DNA of 16,848 nt from Ilumatobacteraceae bacterium (GTDB lineage: Bacteria; Actinomycetota; Acidimicrobiia; Acidimicrobiales; Ilumatobacteraceae), in assembly GCA_025456105.1 (NCBI GenBank), contig JALOLG010000017.1:1-16848 (forward strand), read 5' to 3'. The position numbers and the translations under genes were made by a program. This document shows positions 1 to 7,917 of the stretch, one piece after another. The notes beneath the pieces were generated by a model. It did no database searches. It was not told where the DNA came from and saw only the letters and a program-made list of their open reading frames with translations. Position 1 is the stretch's first letter. The number at the start of each line of letters is the position of its first letter.

Positions 1-2532
1 TACCGGTTCCGGCGCGCCGAGCGCGTGCTCGTCGACAGCGAGGCCGAGGCGCTCGTGCACGACCTCGACGTGCTCGACGGTCTCATGCGCACACTCGACA
101 CCGACGACCCGCGACGCGCCCGCCTGCTGCGACGGCTCGCCGACGCGCTCGACCGCGTCCCCGACATCGCGGCTGCACGCCACGTCGTCGCCGGTGCGCT
201 CGACACACCGGCCCGAGCGAGCGCACACCGCGTCGTCGCCACCGGGCACGCGCACATCGACACGGCCTGGCTGTGGCCGCTCCGTGAGACGGTGCGCAAG
301 TGCACGCGCACCTTCGCGTCGGCCGTCGATCTCATGGACCGATACCCCGAGTACGTGTTCACGTGCTCGCAGGCCCAGCAGTACGCCTGGATCGAGGAGC
401 GCCATCCCGAGCTGTTCGAGCGCATCCGCGCCCGGGTGGCCGAGGGACGGTGGGTCCCGGTGGGGGGCATGTGGGTGGAGGCCGACATGAACCTGCCGTC
501 GGGCGAGAGCATCGCCCGCCAGATCGTGCACGGCCAGCGCTGGTTCGAGGACCGCTTCGGGGTGCGCTCGACCGAGGTGTGGATCCCGGACGTGTTCGGC
601 TACCCCGCCGGTCTGCCGCAGCTGTTCGCGGCCGGGGGCATGCACCGGTTCGTCACGCAGAAGCTCTCGTGGAACCAGCAGAACCGCTTCCCGCACCACA
701 CGTTCTGGTGGGAGGGCCTCGACGGCACGCGGGTGCTCACCCACTTCCCGCCGGTCGACACCTACAACGCCGAGATCACGCCCGGCGAGTGCGCACACGC
801 CTCGGGTCGGTTCCGCGACCACGGGTGGAGCGACTGGTCGCTCATGCCGTTCGGGCACGGTGACGGAGGCGGTGGGCCCACGCGCGAGATGCTCGAGCGC
901 GCCCGACGGCTCGCCGACCTCGACGGATCGCCGCGCCTCGAGATCGGCACCCCCGCCGCGTTCTTCGGGCGCGTCGAGCGCGAGGTCGCGGCCGGTGCCC
1001 CCGTCCCGGTGTGGCGCGGCGAGCTGTACTTCGAGATGCACCGTGGCACCCTCACCAGCCAGCTGCGCACCAAGCTCGGCAACCGGCGGTGCGAGCAGCT
1101 CCTGCGCGAGGCCGAGCTGTGGGCCACCACGCTGGGTGACCCGGCGGGCGTCGACCACCTCTGGCGCGAGGTGCTCACCCAGCAGTTCCACGACATCCTG
1201 CCCGGTTCGTCGATCGCCTGGGTGCACGCCGACGCCGAGGCCACGTTCGATCGCGTCGCGGCCGAGCTCACGACCATGATCGACGACCGCCTCACCCGGA
1301 TCGCGGGCACCGACGCCACCCTCGTGAACCCGGCGAGCCACCCGGTCGACGGCGTCGTGATCGTCGACGGTCCACCGGTCGACGGGCACGGACCGGTCCA
1401 GCTGCTGATCGACGGCACCGTCGCGTTCCGCTCGGTCGTGCCGGCGGTCGGCACCGGACCGGCCACCGCGCACCGCCTCGACGACCAGGTCGTGGTGACG
1501 GACCGGTCGATGGCGAGCCCGCACCTCGCGGTCCGCTGGGACGACGACGGCAACCTCACGTCGGTCATCGACGTGGTGGCCGGGCGCGAGCTGCTGCCAC
1601 CGGGTCGGCTCGGTGCCGTCCTGCAGCTGGCGGTCGACCACCCGGTGGAGTACGACGCCTGGGACGTCGAGGCGTGGACGGTGGCCGGCGGTGAACCCCT
1701 GCAGCGGGCCGACGCGGTCGAGGTGGTCGAGCACGGGCCGCTCGTCGGTCGGGTGCGCGTGGAGCGGTCGTTCGGCTCCTCACGGGCGGTCGTCACCTAC
1801 ACCCTGCGCGCCGGCAGCCCGCGCCTCGACGTGCACGTGGCGATCGACTGGCACGAGCGCGAGCGCCTGCTCTCGATGGTGTTCCCGCTCGACGTGCGGG
1901 CCGACACCGCGGCGTGCGACGTGCAGCTCGGTCGGGTCCACCGACCGACGCACCCGTCGAGCCCCTGGGACGCCGCCAAGTTCGAGGTGTGCGCGCACCG
2001 CTACGTCGACGTGTCCGAGCCCGGGTTCGGCGTGGCGGTCCTCAACGACGGCCGCTACGGGCACGGGCTGTTCGACGGCCAGGTGCGCGTGAGCCTGGCG
2101 CGCGGCGCGCGCTACCCCGACCCCGACGCCGACATCGGCCACCACGAGGTGACGCTCGCGCTGCTCCCCCACCCCGGTGACCCGACGGTGGTGGTGCGCG
2201 AGGCCGAGCAGCTCAACCGGCCGGTCCGACGCGTGGTCGGCCACGCGGCCGACCCGGCGCCACCGGTGCTCACCCTGAGCGGCCACGGCGTCGAGCTCGA
2301 TGCCGTGAAGCCGGCCGACGACGGCTCCGGCGACGTGGTGGTGCGCCTGCACGAGGCGGTGGGTGCGCGCCGGTCTGTCACGCTCGCCGCGTCGCGCCGG
2401 GTGACAGCCGCGTCGCGCTGCGACCTGCTGGAGGCGCCGCAGGCCGGCATCGAGGTGGGCGACGGCATCGTCGCGCTCGAGCTGCGGCCGTTCGAGCTGG
2501 TGACCCTGCGCCTCACCCTCGCGGCACCCTGA
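1..2532 (+). CDS. Alpha-mannosidase, glycoside hydrolase family 38 (5'-truncated by window edge)
   Basis: Retaining GH38 enzymes cleave alpha-mannosides with a bound Zn ion. The frame is open from base 1, so the true start probably lies upstream; GTG at 25 is only the first start-like codon inside the window. Numbering from that GTG, the zinc-site motif GHAHIDTAW is at residues 74-82 (His77 and Asp79 are probable ligands), the nucleophile Asp154 sits in VEADMNLPSGES, PDVFGYPAGLPQLF follows near residue 190, and the second zinc-site histidine His389 is in QQFHDILPGSSI. The C-terminal half (about residues 430-835) is the beta-rich part typical of the family. No signal peptide can be judged because the N-terminus is missing. 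It ends 11 bp before the convergent M20 gene with no clear terminator between them. The family is secure; the physiological substrate (mannan or glycan turnover) is inference. Confidence 0.93.
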   Translation, partial: YRFRRAERVLVDSEAEALVHDLDVLDGLMRTLDTDDPRRARLLRRLADALDRVPDIAAARHVVAGALDTPARASAHRVVATGHAHIDTAWLWPLRETVRKCTRTFASAVDLMDRYPEYVFTCSQAQQYAWIEERHPELFERIRARVAEGRWVPVGGMWVEADMNLPSGESIARQIVHGQRWFEDRFGVRSTEVWIPDVFGYPAGLPQLFAAGGMHRFVTQKLSWNQQNRFPHHTFWWEGLDGTRVLTHFPPVDTYNAEITPGECAHASGRFRDHGWSDWSLMPFGHGDGGGGPTREMLERARRLADLDGSPRLEIGTPAAFFGRVEREVAAGAPVPVWRGELYFEMHRGTLTSQLRTKLGNRRCEQLLREAELWATTLGDPAGVDHLWREVLTQQFHDILPGSSIAWVHADAEATFDRVAAELTTMIDDRLTRIAGTDATLVNPASHPVDGVVIVDGPPVDGHGPVQLLIDGTVAFRSVVPAVGTGPATAHRLDDQVVVTDRSMASPHLAVRWDDDGNLTSVIDVVAGRELLPPGRLGAVLQLAVDHPVEYDAWDVEAWTVAGGEPLQRADAVEVVEHGPLVGRVRVERSFGSSRAVVTYTLRAGSPRLDVHVAIDWHERERLLSMVFPLDVRADTAACDVQLGRVHRPTHPSSPWDAAKFEVCAHRYVDVSEPGFGVAVLNDGRYGHGLFDGQVRVSLARGARYPDPDADIGHHEVTLALLPHPGDPTVVVREAEQLNRPVRRVVGHAADPAPPVLTLSGHGVELDAVKPADDGSGDVVVRLHEAVGARRSVTLAASRRVTAASRCDLLEAPQAGIEVGDGIVALELRPFELVTLRLTLAAP

Positions 2533-2543
2533 CCGGGATCGCG

Positions 2544-3773
2544 TCAGGCGCCGAGGTGGCGGAGGGCGACCGCCGAGTAGAGCGCGACGCCCGTGGTCAT
2601 CGCGGCCTCGTCGAACACCACCCGGTTGGAGTGGTTCGGCGCGGCGGTGGCCGGCGAGCGGTCGGCCGGGGTGCCGCCGAGGAACATCATCGTGCCGGGC
2701 ACGTCGTGGAGCACGTAGCTGAAGTCCTCGGCGCCCATCACGGGGTTCGGCAACCGGACGACGTGGTCGTCGCCCACGAGGTGCTCGGCCACGTCGAGTG
2801 TGAAGTCGGCGAAGCGGTCGTCGTTCGAGGTGACCGGGTAGCCCGGGATCACGTCGATGTCGACCTCGGCCCCGTGCGCCGAGGCCACGCCGTCGGCCAC
2901 CCGCCGGAGCGCGTCGTGCACCGTCGCACGGGTGCGCTCGCTGACGGCGCGGATCGTGCCCTCGATCTCGGCCGACTCGGGGATGATGTTGTTCGTGGTG
3001 CCGGCGACGATGCGGCCGACCGTGACGACCGCCGGGTCGAAGACGTCGATCCGGCGGGTGACCATCGACTGGATCGCCTGGACGATCTCGCACGCCACCG
3101 GGATCGGGTCGAGCGCGCGGTGCGGTTCGCTGGCGTGGCCACCGCGCCCGGTGAGGCGGATCACGAAGCGGTCGGCCGACGCCATCACCGCGCCCCGGCG
3201 GGTGCTCACCCACCCCGTGGGCAGTGCCGACGTGATGTGGAGTGCGAACGCTCCGGTGACCGGCGACGGCGTGCCGTCGGCGAGCGTCGGCACGTCGAGC
3301 AGCCCCTCGTCGAGCATGTAGCGGGCGCCGTGGTGGCCCTCCTCACCGGGCTGGAACATGAACAGCACGCGGCCGGCGATCTCCGACCGGCGCTCGCTCA
3401 GCACGCGGGCGGCGCCGACGAGCATCGCGGTGTGCGTGTCGTGCCCGCAGGCGTGCATCGACCCCTCGACCTCCGACGCGAAGTCGAGACCGGTGTCCTC
3501 GTGCAGCGGCAGCGCATCCATGTCGCCGCGCAGCAGCACCGTCGGCCCCGGACGGTCGCCGGTGAGCAGCGCGGTCACACCGCTGGTCGAGCGGTGCAAG
3601 GTGACGTCGAGCGGCAGACCGTCGATCGCCTCGAGCACCCGCTCACGGGTGCGGGGCAGCTCGTTGCCGAGCTCGGGGTGGACGTGGAGGTCGCGACGGA
3701 GGGCGACGATCCCCGCCTCGACGCCACGGGCCTGATCGACGAGCTCGCGCTCGAGCTCCGGATGCTCGGTCAT
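2544..3773 (-). CDS. M20-family metal-dependent amidohydrolase (amino-acyl/hippurate hydrolase type)
   Basis: A 409-residue peptidase M20D-like amidohydrolase that would remove the acyl group from N-acyl amino acids or similar amides in the cytoplasm; no signal peptide is seen. Metal-site motifs appear in order: GDMDALP, HACGHDTHTAML (Cys, His and Asp/His ligands), FQPGEEG with the general-base Glu, then the lid-domain motif GRGGHAS and a C-terminal MGAEDFSY segment. Length matches the family. ATG at 3773 is chosen because the homologous N-terminus (RDLHVHPELG) begins about 30 residues later and a TACCAT box sits 6 nt upstream, as in other leaderless genes here; the open frame extends further upstream without recognisable protein. 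It is divergent from the WXG100 gene across 100 bp. The exact substrate cannot be told from sequence. Confidence 0.93.
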   Translation of the reverse strand: MTEHPELERELVDQARGVEAGIVALRRDLHVHPELGNELPRTRERVLEAIDGLPLDVTLHRSTSGVTALLTGDRPGPTVLLRGDMDALPLHEDTGLDFASEVEGSMHACGHDTHTAMLVGAARVLSERRSEIAGRVLFMFQPGEEGHHGARYMLDEGLLDVPTLADGTPSPVTGAFALHITSALPTGWVSTRRGAVMASADRFVIRLTGRGGHASEPHRALDPIPVACEIVQAIQSMVTRRIDVFDPAVVTVGRIVAGTTNNIIPESAEIEGTIRAVSERTRATVHDALRRVADGVASAHGAEVDIDVIPGYPVTSNDDRFADFTLDVAEHLVGDDHVVRLPNPVMGAEDFSYVLHDVPGTMMFLGGTPADRSPATAAPNHSNRVVFDEAAMTTGVALYSAVALRHLGA

Positions 3774-3779
3774 GGCCTC

Positions 3780-3785
3780 ATGGTA
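3780..3785 (-). promoter_or_regulatory. Putative leaderless -10 box of the M20 gene
   Basis: On the minus strand TACCAT lies exactly 6 nt before the ATG at 3773, which would put the transcript start at or next to the start codon. No Shine-Dalgarno sequence is present. I see no convincing -35. Its support comes from the recurring pattern in this window. Confidence 0.55.
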
Positions 3786-3861
3786 GGTGGCCGAGCCGCC
3801 TCGGCGTTTCCGGGCGAGCGGCCGGCGAGCACCCCTGTGGCGACCCGCACGACCAACTCCC

Positions 3862-3867
3862 GGAGGG
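3862..3867 (+). promoter_or_regulatory. Shine-Dalgarno site of the WXG100 gene
   Basis: GGAGGG lies 6 nt before ATG 3874, a canonical ribosome binding site. It decides the start: the open frame continues upstream to 3787, but the site selects MTMYGA. It contrasts with the leaderless genes around it. Confidence 0.8.
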
Positions 3868-3873
3868 AACACC

Positions 3874-4140
3874 ATGACCATGTACGGCGCGAACCCCGAG
3901 CAGCTCGCCCAGCTCGGCCGCACGCTCACGAACCAGATCGCCGCGATCGACCAGGTGATCGCGAGCGTCGACGCAGCGCTCGCCGGCACCACGTGGCAGG
4001 GACCGGCGCGGCAGCGGTTCGAGCACGAGTGGACCGGTTCGTTCACGCACGCGCTGCACCGGCTGGAGGAGGCGTTCTCGGTCGCCGGGCGCGACTGCAT
4101 CGCCCGGTCCGACGAGCTGCAGCGCGTGATGGGCGCCTGA
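3874..4140 (+). CDS. WXG100-family (ESAT-6-like) protein
   Basis: An 88-residue helical hairpin protein of the WXG100 superfamily, normally small substrates or partners of type VII (ESX) secretion. The turn motif W-Q-G is at residues 41-43 between two predicted amphipathic helices (about 8-37 and 45-83), and length fits the 90-100 residue norm. There is no signal peptide. It sits alone: no second WXG100 partner, no EccC ATPase and no other ESX component in the window. A C-terminal YxxxD/E export signal is not obvious. Secretion is therefore possible but unproven; it may be exported by a machine encoded elsewhere or be a homodimeric stand-alone member. Confidence 0.8.
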   Translation: MTMYGANPEQLAQLGRTLTNQIAAIDQVIASVDAALAGTTWQGPARQRFEHEWTGSFTHALHRLEEAFSVAGRDCIARSDELQRVMGA

Positions 4141-4148
4141 GGAGCGCG

Positions 4149-4166
4149 CCGGGTGACGTCGCCCGG
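4149..4166 (+). promoter_or_regulatory. 18-bp near-palindrome, candidate operator or weak terminator
   Basis: CCGGGTGACGTCGCCCGG is palindromic except for one T/G pair. It begins 8 nt after the WXG100 stop and ends 10 nt before the -10 box of the next gene, so it covers the expected -35 position (GTGACG, 18 nt before TACGCT). It could be an operator for the adjacent HTH protein, or a hairpin ending the WXG100 transcript; no T-run follows. Confidence 0.35.
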
Positions 4167-4176
4167 GTCGACCTCG

Positions 4177-4182
4177 TACGCT
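4177..4182 (+). promoter_or_regulatory. Putative leaderless -10 box of the thiamine-binding/HTH/HAD operon
   Basis: TACGCT lies 7 nt before GTG 4190. Nearly the same string (TACGCTCG, then a few bases and GTG) precedes the methyltransferase gene at 6454. No ribosome binding site is seen, consistent with a leaderless mRNA. Confidence 0.6.
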
Positions 4183-4189
4183 CGACGGC

Positions 4190-4444
4190 GTGCACCAGCT
4201 GGAGTTCACGATCGAGCCGTTCGTCGAGGGTCGGCCGGGCCCGCACGTGACCGCGGCGATCGAGGCGCTCGAGGCGCTCGGCGCGACCGTCGACGTCGGG
4301 CCCTTCGGGTCGAGCTGCACCGGCACCACCGACCAGCTGCCCGAGCTGGTGGCCGCCGTCACGCGGGCGGCGCTCGCCAACGGTGCCACCCACGTCACGC
4401 TCGACATCGGTGTCGTCACCGACCGGCCGGAGGGCTCGTCGTGA
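4190..4444 (+). CDS. Thiamine-binding (MTH1187/YkoF-like) small protein
   Basis: An 84-residue protein resembling the thiamine-binding/DUF77 (MTH1187, YkoF) family, ferredoxin-like folds that bind thiamine or related pyrimidines. The features I recognise are the opening beta strand (EFTIEPF), a helix ending EALGATV, the GPFGSSCTGT strand and the closing strand ATHVTLDIGV. The GTG start is fixed by the -10 box 7 nt upstream and by the family's usual N-terminus. It overlaps the following HTH gene by four bases (GTGA), implying translational coupling. The family assignment is from pattern recognition of a short protein, so moderately sure; the ligand is inferred. Confidence 0.65.
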   Translation: MHQLEFTIEPFVEGRPGPHVTAAIEALEALGATVDVGPFGSSCTGTTDQLPELVAAVTRAALANGATHVTLDIGVVTDRPEGSS

Positions 4445-4812
4445 CGGCACCACGCCCCGCGGAGCACCCCCTCGTGCGCGCGGTCCGACCGGTCGCCGAT
4501 GCCGTCGGTGCCACGATCGTGCCCCCCGACGCGCGCGAGCGCTCCGACGTCGAGCTCGTCTGGGAGGGCGAGGTGGTGGGCGCCGTGCGCCTGCCGCCGC
4601 TGCACGGTGCGCTCGATCGCCTCATCGACGCCGTCGAGACCGAGCTCGGCGGTCGGCTCCCGAGCCTCTCGCGCCACGACAAGCAGCGAGCGGTCCGGAT
4701 GCTCGACGAGCGTGGCGCGTTCACGCTCCGGCGGGCCGTGGAGGACGTCGCCGACGCGATGGGCGTGAGCCGGATCACCGTCTACAACTACCTGAACGCG
4801 ATCCACCGGTGA
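4441..4812 (+). CDS. YheO/DauR-type helix-turn-helix protein
   Basis: A 123-residue protein whose last ~60 residues match the HTH domain of YheO/DauR regulators: a KQRAVRMLDERGAF helix followed by RRAVEDVADAMGVSRITVYNYLNAI, in which DVADAMGVSRITVYNYL is the helix-turn-helix. The N-terminal ~60 residues are not the usual PAS-like domain of DauR and I do not recognise them. Start GTG 4441 overlaps the upstream stop by four bases. Its stop overlaps the HAD gene's GTG start. A cytoplasmic DNA-binding regulator of its own operon is a reasonable inference; the palindrome at 4149-4166 is a possible operator. Confidence 0.72.
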   Translation: MTAPRPAEHPLVRAVRPVADAVGATIVPPDARERSDVELVWEGEVVGAVRLPPLHGALDRLIDAVETELGGRLPSLSRHDKQRAVRMLDERGAFTLRRAVEDVADAMGVSRITVYNYLNAIHR

Positions 4813-5513
4813 CGGGGCCGGCCCGCTTCGACGTCGTCGCGTTCGACGCCGACGACACCCTCTGGCGCAGCGAGGACTCGTTCCACGCCGCCGAGCAGCG
4901 CTTCGTCGAGCTCCTCGGCCCCCACGCCCCCGAGGGCGTCGACGTCGCGGCGGCGCTCAGCGCCATCGAGCGCGCCAACCTGTCGATCTCGGGCTACGGC
5001 GTCAAGGCGTTCACGCTCTCGATGATCGAGGCGGCCATCAGCATCTCCGGCGCCCGAGTCCCGGCATCGGTGATCGACGAGCTGCTCACCATCGGTCGCG
5101 AGATGCTCACCGAGCACGTCCACCTGCTCCCCCACGTCCCCGAGGTGCTCGCCGAGGTGGGCCGGCACCACCGGCTCGTGCTCATCACCAAGGGCGACCT
5201 CGTGCACCAGACCCGCAAGATCACCACCTCGGGCCTCGAGCACCACTTCGACCACGTCGAGGTCGTGCTCGAGAAGGACCCCGACACGTACCAGCGGATC
5301 GTCGACCACCTCGACGTCGCGGCCGATCGGTTCTGCATGGTGGGCAACTCCGTGCGCAGCGACGTCCTGCCGGTGCTCGAGATCGGGGGGCACGCGGTGC
5401 ACGTGCCGTACCACCTCACCTGGGCGGTCGAGCACGTCGAGCACCACGACGCCGACTTCGCCGAGCTGGCCTCCATCGCCGACGTCCCGCGCTGGCTGGC
5501 CGGCGCCGCCTGA
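4809..5513 (+). CDS. HAD-superfamily hydrolase (phosphatase)
   Basis: A 234-residue HAD-superfamily hydrolase, probably a phosphomonoester phosphatase. Motif I is FDADDTL with nucleophile Asp13 and Asp15, motif II is LITKGD with Thr127, motif III is Lys156 in EKDPDTY, and motif IV is MVGNSVRSDV with Asp185 as Mg ligand. The cap domain lies between motifs I and II (about residues 20-95) and is helical, as in YjjG/PGP-like members. Start GTG 4809 overlaps the HTH gene's stop. Coupling to a thiamine-binding-like protein makes a role in clearing a phosphorylated cofactor or damaged metabolite plausible, but the substrate is unknown. It converges on coaA with a 10-bp gap. Confidence 0.88.
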   Translation: MTGPARFDVVAFDADDTLWRSEDSFHAAEQRFVELLGPHAPEGVDVAAALSAIERANLSISGYGVKAFTLSMIEAAISISGARVPASVIDELLTIGREMLTEHVHLLPHVPEVLAEVGRHHRLVLITKGDLVHQTRKITTSGLEHHFDHVEVVLEKDPDTYQRIVDHLDVAADRFCMVGNSVRSDVLPVLEIGGHAVHVPYHLTWAVEHVEHHDADFAELASIADVPRWLAGAA

Positions 5514-5523
5514 GCTCGGGCGG
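5506..5523. terminator. Weak hairpin between convergent HAD and coaA genes
   Basis: CCGCC and GGCGG are separated by an 8-nt loop, spanning the HAD stop codon and the 10-bp gap before the coaA stop. A short GC stem without a T-run; it might help end both transcripts, but in DNA this GC-rich such stems arise easily by chance. Confidence 0.25.
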
Positions 5524-6441
5524 TCAGAGCCGCCGCAGCTGCACGTGGTCGACGCGGTGGTCGCGCGCCTTGTGGAGCACGAGCGACGCGCGCGACCGGG
5601 TGGGCAGGATGTTCTCGCGCAGGTTGCGGCCGTTGATGTCGACCCAGATGTCGTGGGCCACGGCGGCCGCCTCGTCGTCGGTGAGCTCCGCGAAGTGCCG
5701 GAAGAAGCTGGTGGGATCCTTGAAGACCGTCTGGCGCAGGGTCATGAACCGCTCGAGGAACCAGCGCTCGATGTCGTCCTCCTCGGCGTCGAGGTAGATC
5801 GAGAAGTCGAAGTAGTCGCTCACGAACTCCGAGCGGCCCGGCGTCATCTGGAGCACGTTGAGCCCCTCGAGGATCAAGATGTCGGGCTGGCACACCGTGA
5901 CGTGCTGATCGGCGACGATGTCGTAGACGACGTGGCTGTAGACGGGGGCGTGCACCACCTCGACCCCGCTCTTCACGTCGGCGAGGAAGTCGAGCAGGCG
6001 CGCCGTGTCGTAGCTCTCCGGGAAGCCCTTGCGGTTGGCGATGCCACGGGCCTCGAGGACCGCGTTGGGGTGGAGGAAGCCGTCGGTGGTGACGAGGTCG
6101 ACCTTCGGGTGGTCGGGCCAGCGCGAGAGGAGCGCCTGGAGGATGCGGGCGAGGGTGCTCTTGCCCACGGCCACCGAACCGGCGATGCCGATCACGTACG
6201 GCACCTTCGGGGCGACCGTGCCGAGGAACGTCGCCGACACCTTGTGCAGGTTCTGCACGGCGCTCACGTAGAGGTTGAGGAGGCGGCTGAGCGGCAGGTA
6301 CACCGCAGCCACCTCGTCGAGGTCGATGCGCTCGTTGATGCCGCGGAGCGCGTCGAGGTCGGGGTCGCGCAGCGTCAGGGGCGTGGCGGCCCGCAGCACG
6401 GCCCACTCCGCGCGATCGAACGAGAGGTTGCGCCCCGTCAC
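5524..6441 (-). CDS. coaA: Type I pantothenate kinase
   Basis: A 305-residue prokaryotic type I pantothenate kinase, which phosphorylates pantothenate with ATP in the first step of coenzyme A synthesis. The Walker A loop GSVAVGKS is at residues 88-95, followed by the substrate region [10 protein letters not shown], the KGFPESYD motif, an ILEGLNVLQ strand, and the family's DFSIYLDA and [10 protein letters not shown] stretches. Length agrees with E. coli CoaA (316) and mycobacterial CoaA (about 312). GTG at 6441 (VTGRNLSF) is chosen over upstream codons because it gives the family length and leaves TAGGGT 8 nt upstream. It is divergent from the methyltransferase gene with only 24 bp between start codons. 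Feedback regulation by CoA is a family property. Confidence 0.95.
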   Translation of the reverse strand: MTGRNLSFDRAEWAVLRAATPLTLRDPDLDALRGINERIDLDEVAAVYLPLSRLLNLYVSAVQNLHKVSATFLGTVAPKVPYVIGIAGSVAVGKSTLARILQALLSRWPDHPKVDLVTTDGFLHPNAVLEARGIANRKGFPESYDTARLLDFLADVKSGVEVVHAPVYSHVVYDIVADQHVTVCQPDILILEGLNVLQMTPGRSEFVSDYFDFSIYLDAEEDDIERWFLERFMTLRQTVFKDPTSFFRHFAELTDDEAAAVAHDIWVDINGRNLRENILPTRSRASLVLHKARDHRVDHVQLRRL

Positions 6442-6449
6442 CGTGGCGG

Positions 6450-6459
6450 ACCCTACGCT
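6450..6459. promoter_or_regulatory. Overlapping back-to-back -10 boxes for coaA and the DNA methyltransferase
   Basis: The ten bases ACCCTACGCT read TAGGGT on the minus strand (6455-6450, 8 nt before coaA's GTG) and TACGCT on the plus strand (6454-6459, 6 nt before the methyltransferase GTG). The two boxes share the TA at 6454-6455, so RNA polymerase could not open both at once. Both genes would be leaderless. No clear -35 is visible for either; each would lie inside the other's coding region. Confidence 0.55.
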
Positions 6460-6465
6460 CGTCGG

Positions 6466-7917
6466 GTGGCCGCCACGGAATCGACGCGTCGGGCGCGGCG
6501 CGATCTCGGTGCGTGGGCCACCCCACCCGAGCTCGTCGAGCTCGTGGTGTCGGCCGTCGTCACCCCCGAGTGGGTGGCCGACCGCCGGGCCGAGCGACCT
6601 GGCAGGCCGATCCGCCTCCTCGATCCGGCATGTGGCGACGGGCGCTTCCTGCGGGCGGCGGCCGACGCCGTGTCCGCCGCCGGCGCGACCTGCCGGGTGA
6701 CCGGCATCGACGTCGACGAGGGTGCGGTCGGTGCGGCCCGCACCCTGCTGCGTGGGCACCCCGCCGAGGTGATCCACGCCGACGCCCTCGCCACGGAGTG
6801 GCCGGGCGGACCGTTCGACCTCGTCGTCGGCAACCCGCCGTTCCTCTCCCAGCTCGACCGGCGCACCACCCGGGGCGGCTCCAGCCGCCACGGTGGCGGA
6901 CCCTACGCCGACGCCGCGGCGGAGTTCCTGGTGCTCGCGGTGCGGTCGCTCTCGCCCGGCGGTCGCGTCGGCCTCGTCCTGCCGCAGTCGGTGCTGGGCT
7001 CGCGCGACGTCGCGCCGGTGCGCGCCGAGGTCGACGCGCTGAGCCGCCGCATCTGGTCGTGGTGGTCGCCCGATCGGTGGTTCGACGCCGAGGTGGTGGT
7101 GTGCGCCCTCGGCTTCGAGCGGCGGCGGTCACCGGTGGCGCCGAGCGCTCCCACCTGGTCCGACGTGGTCACGCGCGCCGTCGGCATCCCCGATCCGCCG
7201 GTCGCCGACGCCGACGGCGTCGTCGGCGACCGGGCGACCATCGGGGCGAACTTCCGTGACGAGTACTACGGCCTGGTCGGCGCCGTGTCGGACACCGCCG
7301 ACGGACCGCCGCTCGTGACCACCGGGCTGATCGACCCGGGCCGGTCGCGATGGGGCACCCAGCCCGTGCGGATCGCCCGCCAGCGCTACGAGGCCCCGCG
7401 CGTCGACCTCGCTCGTCTCGACGGTCGCATGCAGGCGTGGGCGGCGCGCAAGCTCGTCCCGAAGGTGCTCGTCGCCACCCAGACGCGGGTGGTGGAGGCG
7501 GTCGTCGACGACGCCGGGGTGTGGCTGCCGGCCGTGCCGGTCATCACCGCGGTGCCCCACGACGGCGTCGATCCCTGGGCGATCGGTGCCGTCCTCACCT
7601 CACCGCTCGCGACCTCCCACGTGTGGTGGCAGGCCGCGGGAACCGGGCTGTCGGGGTCGACGGTGCGCGTACGGGCGTCCCACCTCGCCGCCACGCCGTG
7701 GCCGGCGGGTGACCTCGGACCGGCCGTGCGTGCGCTGCGCGGTGGCGACATCGCAGGCTGCGGCCGCGCGGTCGCACACGCGGCCGGGTGGCCCGACGAT
7801 CACCCGGCGATCAGCTGGTGGGCCGCGGCGATCGGCGACGCCACGGTGCCACCATCCGCTCCCACCCGGGCGACCCGGCGATCATCCACAGCAGCCACAG
7901 ACCGATCAGCTCGGTGA
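6466..7917 (+). CDS. Adenine-type (N6) DNA methyltransferase, solitary
   Basis: A 483-residue class I SAM-dependent methyltransferase of the N6-adenine DNA type. TPPELVE at residues 19-25 opens the domain, motif I DPACGDG is at 53-59, and the catalytic motif IV NPPF is at 123-126, the order seen in gamma-type and Eco57I-like enzymes. The C-terminal half (about 200-450) is the expected target-recognition region, with a recognisable LVATQTR stretch. No endonuclease, helicase or specificity subunit is adjacent, so it is either an orphan methylase or one part of a dispersed system. The last ~35 codons overlap the anti-sigma gene tail to tail; the end of the protein is low in complexity and may not be conserved. 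Confidence 0.82.
   Translation: MAATESTRRARRDLGAWATPPELVELVVSAVVTPEWVADRRAERPGRPIRLLDPACGDGRFLRAAADAVSAAGATCRVTGIDVDEGAVGAARTLLRGHPAEVIHADALATEWPGGPFDLVVGNPPFLSQLDRRTTRGGSSRHGGGPYADAAAEFLVLAVRSLSPGGRVGLVLPQSVLGSRDVAPVRAEVDALSRRIWSWWSPDRWFDAEVVVCALGFERRRSPVAPSAPTWSDVVTRAVGIPDPPVADADGVVGDRATIGANFRDEYYGLVGAVSDTADGPPLVTTGLIDPGRSRWGTQPVRIARQRYEAPRVDLARLDGRMQAWAARKLVPKVLVATQTRVVEAVVDDAGVWLPAVPVITAVPHDGVDPWAIGAVLTSPLATSHVWWQAAGTGLSGSTVRVRASHLAATPWPAGDLGPAVRALRGGDIAGCGRAVAHAAGWPDDHPAISWWAAAIGDATVPPSAPTRATRRSSTAATDRSAR

Noticed and set aside
1780..3213. Minus-strand open frame of 477 codons across the mannosidase and M20 genes
   Set aside because: Spans the convergent gap between two real genes and is Arg/Pro/Gly-rich; a GC-skewed shadow.
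3865..3870. GGGAAC before the WXG100 start as a fourth ECF promoter
   Set aside because: It lies only 3 nt before the ATG and is part of the ribosome binding site region; no CGACCNT follows at the right distance.
7638..7643. GGGAAC inside the methyltransferase gene as an ECF promoter
   Set aside because: The heptamer 17 nt later is CGGTGCG, not CGACCNT, and no gene starts downstream.
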